Assembly: GCA_019096155.1 (NCBI GenBank)
Contig: JAHCVI010000005.1
Location: 3,048,468-3,112,467 of the forward strand
Reading direction: 5' to 3'
DNA: 64,000 bases
Source: Staphylotrichum longicolle
Lineage: Eukaryota; Ascomycota; Sordariomycetes; Sordariales; Chaetomiaceae
Of the stretch, positions 35,701 through 45,645 are shown piece by piece. The notes below the pieces were generated by a model, which saw only the letters and a list, made by a program, of their open reading frames with translations, was not told the origin of the DNA and ran no database searches. Both the position numbers and the translations under genes were made by a program. Within the stretch, counting starts at the first letter, position 1; each line of letters opens with the position of its first letter.

Positions 35701-35984
35701 CACCAGGGTGGGCGCCGGGGCGAGCATGCTGAGCGAGCAGTTTAGGGGGGTCATGAAGGAGGAGAGGAAAAAGTTCCAGGAGGAGATGAAGGTGAGTTTA
35801 TCCCCCCGTTCCATCTATATGGGCTGTTTTGAGTTTGCGGGGTGCAGAGGGCTAACGGACTCGACTGCAGGAGGAACAGGCGAAACGGAGAAAGGTGGAG
35901 GAGGAGCTGCGGGCGCTCAAGAGGGCGCAGGGCATCGCTGCGTCGAGACCGTCGACGGCGAGGGATGCGCTGAGCCCGAGGTGA
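32727..35984 (+). CDS. Uds1-type coiled-coil protein (up-regulated during septation)
   Basis: Three exons: 32727-32921, 33011-35791 and 35871-35984 (introns of 89 and 79 nt, all phase 0), 1029 aa. After a disordered start, residues ~80-150 (VQVHLLTETALLDSKTFEIL, LSPEEVDGLKKQMQSLSMRI, NLAIQSKYRDAAISMARLYS) form the Uds1 domain, named for a fission-yeast protein that rises at septation. From about residue 270 to 930 there is near-continuous coiled coil, first Glu/Arg-rich (EEVDKVKEENERILEENIQL), then Ala/Ser-rich, interrupted by an acidic linker (GGDDDDDLSSNEFEGF). The family role is inferred as a scaffold in cytokinesis or polarity; no enzymatic motif is present. The tail ends SRPSTARDALSPR. 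Coiled-coil similarity to myosin or kinesin tails is compositional only; no motor domain is present. Confidence 0.82.
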
Positions 35985-36778
35985 TGCGATGTGATGTTGA
36001 ATGTCGCAAGTCGGGACTGGGGAGGGGGGTAATGGATTGGACGACTTATGAGGCGGGATAGAAGGGTTTTATTTTCTTTTCTCTGTGTGGGAGCATTTTC
36101 GCGTTTCTGGCATGAGCGGAGACTGGCATATATATCTTATATTTGTCTTATCGTTGCTTGTTCTTCTTGTATTGTATCGGTGTTGCGGGCTGAACCGTTG
36201 TCGGTTCCTCTTTTGCTTTGTCCCAATATGGGCTTCTCTGAGACGGTTGTCTGGGGTGTATCTTTACGGTTTTACATTTTACCCTCCCTGCAGACGCATT
36301 GTGAAAGGACGATGAGATAGATTGATGCCTTGTGGTTCAACGAACCAGTCTTGTTCATGGCTATTGATGACCTCAAGGAGCATATAGCGAGTGCGCGTGC
36401 TGCCTGTCTGTGTGTGCCATCCCATGTACGATGAAAGGAGTTGGCGCTTTGGATCCTCGAGGTTTATTGCTCAACCCCTCCGCCCTAACTAACAAGCGTA
36501 CATCCGCCTCAAACGTCGAGACTAGCAGCCAAGATCGGCATAGATAACAGAAGCTACATCACAGCAGACGGTGCTCCGACGTAGTGGAAAGGGAAAAACA
36601 AATACGCCCGACCACCTGCCTGTCATCCCATCCCATCCCACCACAACCCCCTTTCCCCCTCTTTTCGATTCACTTTCATGCCTCATCCACGCCTAACTAA
36701 ATCAAACCCTCCCCGATACACCTCACCTCCCTTGCACTTTCATCCACGGAGTAGCCCCTCCTTCCCTACGCTACGCGC
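35985..36778. other. tail-to-tail region between UDS1 and YSH1
   Basis: A 794-nt convergent intergenic interval that should contain both 3'-UTRs. The UDS1 side is T-rich with TATATATC-like sequence near 36127, suggestive of a polyadenylation zone. No ORF worth calling. Confidence 0.6.
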
Positions 36779-39700
36779 CTACCCCCAGAGCGGCGCCCCG
36801 ACCTCGACCGCCCTCTCCACCACCGCCCGCACGCGGTCCGCAAACACGCGGTTTCCGCACTCGACCTCGAGCCCCTCGAGCCACACGCTCGCCTCCATCT
36901 TGTCCACCTTGATCCGGACGCCGGGCACGGGGATCCCCAGCTTGTGCAGCCGCGCCAGCTCGGCCTGCTGCCGCTCCCTGAGGTGCTTCTCGTCGTCGGA
37001 TTCGTCTCCTCCTCCTCCTCCTCCGGACGAGGAGGGGGAGATGTCCATTGCCGTCGTCGCGCTGGCGTCGGCGCCGTCTTCCGGGAGGGTTTTGATGGTG
37101 TTGGTGGTGGGGGGTGGTGGTGTGGGTGGGAGTTTGGGGTCGGCGATCGGGGAGACGTTGGAGGCGCCGAACTGGGCTTCTAGGAACATCATGAGGCGCT
37201 CGAGGCGCTCGGTGGGGGAGAGGTTGGCGTGGAGGTTGCGGTGGGGGAGGGTGACGATGGAGGCGTCCGAGGGGGAGTGCGCGTGGGAGTGGGAGTGTTT
37301 GCTGGCGGAGCCTGGAAGGGGGAGGGCGGGAAGGTTAGTTGATTGCGGGGAAGCGGGTAGATGAGGGTAAAAGGGATGACTTACGCTTCACTGCGGCGGG
37401 GCTGCTTTCGATGCCGAGGAGGACGGCCATGACGGCGTCGGCGATGCCGTCGTTGAGCATGTTGCCCTCCCACTCTAGCTCGACCTCGCCCGAGGCGCGG
37501 TAGCGGACCGTCACGCAACCCATGACGAGGTAGGCGGCGACGACGTGGTCGATGGGGAACTCCTCGTCGGCATCGTCCTCCATTTTAGTGTCGCCGTTGC
37601 TGGTGCCGTCGCCGCCGCCGTTGGCGTCGGTCTTTGGAGGAGCCTTGGCCTCGGGCAACTCTTCGATGCTGCCAAAGGTGCCCTCGAGGCCCCATTTGAT
37701 CAGGTCGATGCCGGCGGCGGTCAGCTTGAGCCGCTGTTTGCAGGCGATGGTGGTGGTCGTGAGGCCGGCGTACTCGCGCAGGTCCTCGGGCGCCATCAGG
37801 GACATTTTGAAGTCGTTTTGGACGAGCACGCCCGTGATGAGCTGCGGTTCTTCCGAGTCGTCCTTGGGCAGCTTCATGGGCTGCGGAATCGACGCGAGCT
37901 TGCCGACCACCTTGGCCGTCTTGTCCGTCTTGAAGGGGATGCGGAGCTCTTCGCAATTCCTGGGGCTGAAGACCTTGACCTTGTCTGTTTTGTTCGCATT
38001 CAGCGACAGCAGCTTGGACTTGAGACGCATCATGTTGTGCACTTCGCCGTGCACGAGGATCTGTCGCTGTTAGATGTGTTTCGGTCAATGATAATCGAAT
38101 AAAACTTACCACCACCGGAGCCGCAACCTCCTCGATAAACTCTCTATTCTCAGTGCCGTCAACATGGGCGGCGAACGAGTACTCCTGGACGGTGCAGCGG
38201 CGAGGGATCATGACCTTTTCGGCATCGCCACCGGGCGCGCGTCTCCCTCCGGCCGAGCTCCTCGTCATGACGGCCTGAATCTGCTCCGGCTCCTGCATAA
38301 TCTGCTTGGCCATTGTGCCCTCGACGCTGTAACCCGTGATGATGACGCCGTTCTTCTCGCTCGGCGCCCACCTCTCGAGCAGCTCTCGGCTCACGCCGTT
38401 CTGCAGCATACCTGGACTGGCAAGCATGACGCAGCCGCCGACGTCCTCAAAACGGTCGATGGTCTTGAGCGACCGGATGAACTTGAAGTCCCAAGGCCCG
38501 CCCTTGCCCGCGGCATCTCCAGCGGCCTCGGCCTCGGCCATGCGCTCCCGGAAGAGACGCTTGATGTTGTCGTTCATGGCGCCGACGTATGTCTGATACA
38601 CCAACATACATTTGCGAGCGAGGTTGCTGGCATAGTAGATGGGGTATTTTTGGTATTCCTTGTGCTTGCCCCAGTATTCATCGAGAATGAGGAGCAGCTC
38701 CTGCGCACGACCGAGGGCGAAGACGGGCATCAGCACCCGGCCGCCACGGTTCAGCACGCCGGTAATCGACTTCATCAGCGCCTGCTCCCTCTCCACCCGC
38801 GGTACATGCGAGGCAATGCCATAGGTTGACTCGGTGATGAGGACGTCGACCTTGACGCCCCTGGGCACTTCGGCCGACACCAGATGCCGATCCTGCTCCC
38901 TCGAGTAGTCTCCTGTGAAGAGGATGTTGAGACCAGCAATCTCGATCAAGAACATGGCAGCGCCGAGGACGTGGCCTGCCGGATAGGGGGTGATGCGGAT
39001 GGACGAGATGGTGTGGGTCGTGTGGTAGTCGATGGCCTCGATCATGGGGAAGGTGTTGAGATGGTCCTGCTCCGTGTAGACCAACTGGGTTGTCGAGTTG
39101 TGCGACGTGTTGCCGACGCGGATGCTGTCTTGGATCAGCCATTTGTAGATGGCCTTGGTGGGATGGGTCATGAAGACGCGGCCGCGGAAGTTCGTCTTGG
39201 CCAGGACGTATGGTAATGATGCCGCATGGTCGATGTGGAAACTAGCCTGGTCAGTTAAGGCGAACCTCGGAGAGGTATGGGATGGAGGATTCGTGCGAGT
39301 TGGAGAAGGGGGAGGCTTCACACGGGGGGCATGCAGAGGGGAGGCGGGCAGGCGAGGAGCAGCGGGCAATGGGCGGCAAGATATTGTATTTGGATATCTC
39401 TGAATACACACATGACGGCATGGATGGTACATGCTGCGGAGCGGCAGAGAACCTCGGGACTGCTGTGGCAGCCCCATGGGAGCTCGGCAGTCCAACTCTC
39501 GGTGAATCCGTCTCTACCCATGGTCGTTGCCCCACGCCAAACGCCGCTGGACTGGTTGCCAGGCATAGGAGGGAGATCACACGGAATACTTACTGGCTGA
39601 TCAGAAGCACATCTACAGTGCTGAGGTCGAAGTCATCAAAGAAGGGGAGCGCCGCCAGTCCATCGTAGGCCGGGTGCTGTCCGGCATCAAGCTGAGGCGG

Positions 39701-39934
39701 GGAACAACCATGTTAGCTGCCATTCCTGGCACTGGGGTGATGGGGGTGATGGGGGGTGATGGGGGGGTGATGGCCACGCACCATGATCGTCTTGCCCTTG
39801 TATTGAATGATGTGACAGGACCGCCCGACCTCGTTGCCGCCGCCCAGACAGAGAAACATCAGCTCATCGGCCGGGTCGGCTGGCTCCTCGGGCACGGCCG
39901 ATGCCATCGCGGACGCCTTCCGCTTGGAAGCCAT
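36779..39934 (-). CDS. ysh1: pre-mRNA 3'-end endonuclease (CPSF73/YSH1)
   Basis: Metallo-beta-lactamase/beta-CASP nuclease that cuts pre-mRNA before polyadenylation, in the cleavage and polyadenylation factor. Five exons: 39934-39782, 39691-39594, 39241-38110, 38060-37385, 37311-36779; 863 aa. ELMFLCLGGGNEVGRSC opens the lactamase fold; LDAGQHPAYDGLAALPFFDD follows. The zinc motif HFHIDHAASLP is built across intron 2 (CA/T splits its first His). PYPAGHVLGAAMFLIE, ILFTGDYSREQDRHL and ITESTYG are later metal/active-site motifs; VIITGYSVEGTMAKQ is beta-CASP, and SFAAHVDGTENREFI plus ILVHGEVHNMMRLKS complete the nuclease. The C-terminal domain has an acidic/Gly linker. Intron sizes are 90, 352, 49 and 73 nt; the 352-nt one is unusually long for this locus. 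Divergent from TAF4. Confidence 0.94.
39734..39773 (+). repeat. GGGG(+n)TGAT repeat with growing G-runs, in YSH1 intron 1
   Basis: Successive units end in TGAT while the G-run grows by one each time: G4 (39734-37), G5 (39742-46), G6 (39751-56), G7 (39761-67). The tract lies inside the 90-nt first intron of YSH1, 10-45 nt from its donor, and the G-rich strand is the transcription template. It meets quadruplex rules. Confidence 0.9.
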
Positions 39935-40915
39935 GGCGCGCAGTCCCCAATCCTCTCCCGAGGAGGCCGAGTCAAGCTGTGTATCTGCGCGGGGCCAGGT
40001 CCAACAGATGGAAGCGATTCAATCAAGCAAAGTCCAGCAAGCAGTCGTGCTTCTTTTTACTGATTGCAACTATTTGCTTGCGCTGGTGAATCTGCTGCTG
40101 CGACCCTTTCAAGACCTGGAAGTTATTATGGCCGATCGGCAACCGCAGTGTGGAAAGCCGGGAGGTTTTATTCAGAGCGCAGCATTTGCTATTCAAATAG
40201 AAATTGAACCAGAACAATAGCAAAGGCGAGGAGGGCAAGAGCACGGTGAGTCGAGGCGCAAAAGAGTCGAGGCAGCAGCACTGTGGTTCTTTCCCTCTTT
40301 CTCTTCTCACACGCACAGGCTTCACAGTTCGCGAGTGGAGCGCGCAAGACCATAAAGAGGAGCCAAGAAGCAGCAATCGGCCAATCACGTGACCAATCCA
40401 GACGCGACAGACTCGGCAGCGAGGCAGCTCCTTCTGGTTTTGAACCCGACCGCAGCAAAAGAGACAGGCCCTGTTTCCGCCGCGCCTGCTCTCGCAAATC
40501 CATCGATCCCGCCGATTCTGCAACCGCCGCGAGAGCCGAACGATTCCGGAAAATACCGCCGAACGAATTTGCGCCAGGTCGAAAGGGAATCCCGTCGGAT
40601 GGGCTGCGCGAAGGGAGGTTTGGCCGCCAAAGCAGGTGCTGGAGAAGGTGCTGGGTGCGCATAGGTCTGAGCGAGAGAGCGAGAGAGCGAGGGACAGAGG
40701 AAAAGGAAAGAGGGCGACCGTTTGCAGAAAAGTTGTCTTTTCCGCTTCGACTCTCCGACCTGCCATTTCGTCTCCTCACGTGGATTCCCATCGTTTGGCA
40801 TCTTCGCCATTGCCCGCCAACCGACTTCGCCTTCTCTGCGCGCCTTTGCTTGGCTCATCAACCCACCACTTCGAATTTGAAGGAAGCGGCGAGACCAGAT
40901 CGCGCTTTTCTCATC
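39935..40915. promoter_or_regulatory. bidirectional promoter of YSH1 and TAF4
   Basis: A 981-nt head-to-head interval. It contains a CCAAT/E-box/CCAAT composite at 40381-40397 near its centre. A long open frame runs through it into TAF4, but that frame has no protein-like content before 40916. Confidence 0.65.
40381..40397. promoter_or_regulatory. composite CCAAT - TCACGTGA - CCAAT site
   Basis: CCAAT at 40381-85 and CCAAT at 40393-97 flank the perfect palindrome TCACGTGA (40385-40392), which contains the CACGTG E-box. CCAAT is bound by the HAP/NF-Y complex and CACGTG by bHLH factors (Cbf1/Pho4/USF type) in fungi. The palindrome suits a promoter firing both ways. Confidence 0.7.
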
Positions 40916-42943
40916 ATGGCGCAACCACAGTCGCAGGTGCCCCAGGCGCCTCCCCATCAAGCTCCCCATCTGCAGCAGATGCAGCAGATGCAGCAAATGC
41001 AAATGCCCCAGATGCAGCCTCGGCCTTCCTACTCGCCGCCGCAGCACTCTCCATCGCCCGCGACCACTCCTCAACCAGGCTACGCGATGCCCCCGGTGCC
41101 GCAAATGCCACCGAATAAGCGACCGCGCACCTCGCCCAACTCCCCTCCGCCACATCCTCAGTCGCCATACGTCGCTACACCCTACGCGGGAAGCCCCCAG
41201 ATGCCCGCCGGCTCTCCCGCGCCTGGAGCCTCGCCCAACTACTCGAACCTCGCTGCGCCCGCTGCTCCCCAGCAGTACAACACCCCGTATGCGAACGGCA
41301 ATTCTGCGCATTCGCCAGCGCCGACGCCCGTCCTTTCCCTTCCAGAGACCCGACCGTCGTACCCGTCGTCGCCCGCACCACTGGGAACCCCATCCGCCCC
41401 GACCCCTCCCAGCTCCCAGCAGTACACGACAGCTACGATGACGCCCATCGTCCCGCCGCCTCCCCCGATCCCGGGTGCCATGGGTCCTCCGTCAAAACCT
41501 CCAGCGAAGGAAATAGAGTACGATGTGGCCGACTCGCTGGCCGGAACCGGCATCGACTTGCGCGCCGAGGAACAATACCTAGCCGAGTTTTACGCCGGCT
41601 CCTTCACCCAGGAGGCGAGGACCGGCGCGCCGGCGAATGCCCCGGGGAACAAGGGCTCATTTTACGGCGCCGGCATGGCAAACCAGCCTGGCGAATCCGT
41701 CACTTCGCTCAGCCAGGAAGCGTTTGAGGCCGAGGCGGCGCAGAGGGCCTGGGACGAAGCAGCTCATAGGTTGGCTGTGACCCGCAGTTCCGAGATTGCC
41801 AACCCCTTCCTCATAATCGCCAACTTGCATCATCGTGTCGAGAAGATTGCTCGGGAGCACGGACTTGGCTTGAACCTTGACCTCAAAAACGCAAACCCGG
41901 CGGGCAAGCTGCGGCCCCCGCAGGAATTTCCTCCCCCAAAAGTTACAGTGAGCACAAAGCTCGGCCCCGACGGTGCCATGGTGGTCACCACAGGCTCTTT
42001 CCTCCCTCACGACGCGTTCCTCGTCGATCAGCTGGCGCTCCTGTCCATCGGCACCAAGCACCGGCTCCGGGAACTCATCGAGGATGCCAACACAGTCGCC
42101 ATCAATCGCCAAACAACATCCCATGGAGAGATACCCGCAGAATGGGCTGACGTCGCAGTGCCTCTCCGAACCGGTTTGGATTCTCTCCCGGATGTTGACG
42201 AGGGCGTTGCGAATGGAAACCCAAAGAAGCGTACGGTTTCACCGACTTTGCTTTGTGTATGCCCGTGTTAACATCCTCCTATAGGCTCCTTTGACGCTTT
42301 CGCATCGCAAGGCTCGGTTAAGGGCGGCAAGCATGGGCCCAGGAATCTCATGGAAGCCGTCCGCGACGGCGCCAAGGGCGACCGCGACGTGGAAGAAGCA
42401 AGACTTAGGAAGCGCCAAAAGCGGCTCAACCCAGAGACCGCCCAGACCGGATCCCGTGCCGGCTCTGCTGCCCCCGGCACTCCCAGCGCGGGAGCAGCCC
42501 CGGAGACCGAGACGGCCGCCAAGGCCCCGTCCAAGAAGGAGCTCAAGAAGGGCGCCGCCGCGGCAAGGTTAGCTGAGGCATCCAGCACAGCCAGCACCAA
42601 CCAAACGCTCAATACACTCATGGGCGGTTTCGGTCGGAAGAAGAAGGAGTACTCGTGGCTGCAAAAGTCGGGCAGCGGCGCCGGCACACCAAGGGCGAGT
42701 GCAGGGGAAGCCAGCACATCTGCTGCGGGCGCGACCACGGCTGCAAAGGCGCCGGAGAAGACAACACTCACGTCGGATCCGAGGTATCCCCGGCTCGGCA
42801 CCTGGCGCGAGGATAAAGAAAAAGGCAAGAACATACAGCTCAGAGACTGGGTCACTGCGCTCGAGACGGACGGCATCGAGGGCAAGGCCATCCAGGACGC
42901 GTACCTGAAGCTGGACTCGTCGGCACCCAAGGACAGGAGCTAG
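40916..42943 (+). CDS. taf4: transcription initiation factor TFIID subunit 4 (TAF4)
   Basis: Two exons, 40916-42230 and 42285-42943, joined by a 54-nt GTACGG...TATAG intron (phase 1); 657 aa. The first ~200 residues are Gln/Pro/Ser-rich (repeated QQMQQM, then a Pro-rich region), typical of TAF4 activation-contact regions. EIEYDVADSLAGTGIDLRAE begins the conserved part. The TAF4 C-terminal domain includes AWDEAAHRLAVTRSSEIANP and TGSFLPHDAFLVDQLALLSI, then GTKHRLRELIEDANTVAINR, the histone-fold helix that pairs with TAF12. The end (TLNTLMGGFGRKKKEYSWL, DPRYPRLGTWREDKEKGKNI, LRDWVTALETDGIEGKAIQD) is conserved in fungal TAF4. It acts in the nucleus at RNA polymerase II promoters. Start chosen at ATG 40916 because upstream in-frame sequence is promoter. 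Confidence 0.9.
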
Positions 42944-43843
42944 CGCCGCCTGTGACGTGTACCAGCTTGGTGCGTGGAGATGGGTACAACAAGAAGGATT
43001 TGTGCCGCACGTATATTACTGTTCAACCCTCGGGTCTGAGAGTCAAAACCAGTCGTGTCATCCTTGAGGGGAGAAATGGGACCACGAACAAGTCACCATT
43101 GGCACGGCACAATGGTGGGCCTCTCTCCAGCCACGAATTGATCACCAAAAAACAAAATCGAAAGCGATCTCACCCTCCACCATGGACTGGCTGGGACGCA
43201 CGACAGGGAATCGAAAGGGAAATGACAGCTGGAAACGAAAACGGGAAAGAGAAACACCAACCGCCCTCCATGCATACCATACCATAAAAGGTCCGCTCAC
43301 GGAGGGAATCGGACGATGAGACAGACGAACGGGACACCGACCCCGACCTGACGACATTAGATCGCCCCCGTCCGTTCCGCCCACTTCCCTCCCCTCCACG
43401 CCCTCCCGCTTCTTTTTATTCGCCTCTTGTAATTGACGTTACTACCCTCTTCTTTTATTTTCGTTTTTGTTTTTACTTGACTACTTCATCTAGCCAGGCG
43501 TTTTGACACTGGGATGGTTTCTGGGAGTGGCCGGGGTAGGGGGGGTTGCTTTGGTTTTCGGTCTGGCTTGGTTTTGGTCTGATTCCGGTTTGTCATGGAG
43601 GAAATGAGGAAATGGAGGAAATGGAGGACTGGGGAAGGTGGTGAGGATGGGCGGTTTGGTGGGTTGGTCTTTTTTTTGTCCCCCTCAGTCTTGTCTCTTA
43701 CCACACCCCAGCACTTCCGGAATCTGGGACGGAGGAGGAGTGTGAGGGGATGGGGAGACGGGGCGGGAAGGGGAAGGGAAGATGTTGCGCGTGCTTGCGC
43801 TGCGGGTTGCGTGGTTTGGCGGGCGGCGATAGATAGCATTTTT

Positions 43844-43863
43844 ATGCCATGCCATGCCATGCC
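43844..43863 (+). repeat. (ATGCC)4 microsatellite
   Basis: Four exact ATGCC units, 33 nt upstream of the CTG tract. Confidence 0.9.
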
Positions 43864-43893
43864 CATTGATCCCATTTTCAGTGCCTTGGTGAT

Positions 43894-43896
<3 letters not shown>

Positions 43897-43926
<30 letters not shown>
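43897..43926 (+). repeat. (CTG)10 trinucleotide repeat
   Basis: Ten exact CTG units. It reads as poly-Gln or poly-Ser in minus-strand frames, but no gene is supported here. Confidence 0.95.
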
Positions 43927-44512
43927 ATTGAAGGGGTGTGTGGCGCGTGTCTTGCTTCTGACTGACTGACTGACCGACTGATGACTGACTGACTGATTGG
44001 GCTTCGTGGAGCGTGGCGGTTCAGGAGATGTGGGTGTCTCGAAGTCGATGGCCTCGGCTTGACATGGACGAGGCATCTATCTGTTTTCTCCGTGAAGTTG
44101 ACTCCGGCTCTGGCAAGTAGTGCTACAACTCCCGTGGCAGTTGACATACCAATAAACCCTTCGGACAGACCGACCGAAACCCAGAGAATCTTCCAATCCA
44201 CAACCAAAAGAGGTTCATCATCCAATCTCGATGCCGCCTGCTCCAGAACCCGGACAGCGAGGTCAACTAATCTCCCTATCTATCTACCTCGACGAAACCG
44301 ACCGAAACCAAACCCTTGAATGCAATCCTTTCCCCGCCATACACCGTACTATTGAGAATCGAACCCAAGGCTTTAGCTGCCCATGTAAATAAATGGATAT
44401 GTGACAACCTCAAAATACAACCCCACAGACATTCCTTGGAAAATACTCCATGATGAGTCGGACAGCGGAGTCCATCTTCCCAATCGGGAAACATGCTCTC
44501 CTCGAGAAACCC

Positions 44513-44583
44513 GCGTCAGTGGTTTAGTGGTAAAATCCATCGTTGCCATCGATGGGCCCCGCGTTCGATTCGCGGCTGACGCA
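44513..44583 (+). tRNA. tRNA-Gly (anticodon GCC)
   Basis: 71-nt cloverleaf without an intron. Acceptor stem GCGTCAG pairs with CTGACGC, discriminator A at 44583. The D-arm carries GTGGTTTAGTGGTAAAAT (box A). The anticodon arm is CATCG-TTGCCAT-CGATG, reading GCC. The T-arm has CCGCG-TTCGATT-CGCGG (box B GTTCGATTC). Length and sequence are typical of eukaryotic tRNA-Gly(GCC), which decodes GGC and GGU. Confidence 0.97.
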
Positions 44584-44587
44584 TTGC

Positions 44588-44600
44588 TTTTACATTTTTT
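44588..44600 (+). terminator. RNA polymerase III terminator of tRNA-Gly
   Basis: TTTT at 44588-44591 begins 5 nt after the tRNA, backed up by T6 at 44595-44600. Confidence 0.85.
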
Positions 44601-45620
44601 GGTCTGGGTTTGTGACGTTCGTGCTTTTTGCACTGGGGGTGGAAGATGGGGGTGGTGGTGGGAAAAGGAGGATGTGTTGTCGGTAGGAATGACAGGAACG
44701 GGGTTGGAGGAGATGGTATGGGTTCAAGCATGGTATCAAAGAGACACCGTCTCCTCGTCTGGCATGGTGTTTTTGGAGCCTCAAGTAGAAAGAGATGTAA
44801 AGTCAGGAAGCTGCCAATATCCAGCTTGCAACTTTCTCTTGGACTTATCGTTGCCATCTAAGTCTTTTGTTGTAGCAGCTTTCAGTCGGCATGGCCACCA
44901 TCAACTCCTAAGCCGGCAAGAGGAGCAAGGAGTTACAGATGCTCAAGCAAAACTTACACATCCGCGACCCAACTAGCAAATTTCTCTTTTCCTTTCTCAG
45001 CCTGAAATCCCCTGGAGACAAAGACGCACACCATTCAATATACGCAAGCACGTCCTCAGCTGCCATGCGCGGCCTCCCTCTGGACTGGACTGTGCAAGCT
45101 GCTTGTCGAACAAACTTCTCACCGCACAAACCACCGTCCGTACACACAGCATCAGTTCATCCCCCCTAACTACCTGTAGGTACCTATCTCCGCCCACCAG
45201 AGCAGCGCCCCTCACCGAAATCCCCCAAATGTCTCACCGGTGACCAGAGTTTTCACACCCCCCGGATCTGGTACCCAGGGGTCCAACGCTCGAGCGAACC
45301 GAGGAAGAGGATGCAGCGTTCCCCGACGGACCCGGCGGCCCCAACACACCCCGTCGCGTCGGTCAGCGAGCCAGTCGGCAGACCTACCGGGACCTTTTTC
45401 TCACGCCCGAGCGCCAGCCATCCCACAGAATTTTTTTTTCTTCGTCTTTTCAGCCCCGTCGACGTTCTGGTTGGCGGAACTTTCCTGCTGTGCATACGGA
45501 GCTATCTGGTTGCCAAGAGGGATGGTCTCAGTCAGCTGGTTATGTACTGGAGTTGGCTTTCGCTGGCTCGCACGGTCCGGCAGTCATCCGTTTGCCTGCC
45601 GGATTGCTTTTTGTTTCGTT

Positions 45621-45645
45621 GATGTGATGTGATGTGATGTGATGT
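45621..45645 (+). repeat. (GATGT)5 microsatellite
   Basis: Five exact copies of the pentamer GATGT in non-coding DNA. Confidence 0.9.

Larger units (their letters stand above)
42944..44512. other. TAF4 3' flank with a microsatellite cluster
   Basis: No supported gene. Microsatellites are concentrated in 150 bases: (ATGCC)4 at 43844-43863, (CTG)10 at 43897-43926 and TGAC runs at about 43957-43996. A minus-strand frame through this (196 codons) is poly-Gln plus Pro/Thr/Lys and not convincing. Confidence 0.55.

Noticed and set aside
33011..35984. myosin or kinesin heavy chain
   Set aside because: Similarity is coiled-coil composition; there is no P-loop motor domain, and the Uds1 domain explains the N-terminus.
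40283..40915. N-terminal extension of TAF4 by 211 codons
   Set aside because: The frame is open but runs through the CCAAT/E-box promoter element and has no TAF4-like content before ATG 40916.
43486..44076. 196-codon minus-strand poly-Gln protein
   Set aside because: It depends on translating the CTG, TGAC and GCCAT microsatellites; the rest is Pro/Thr/Lys filler with no domain.
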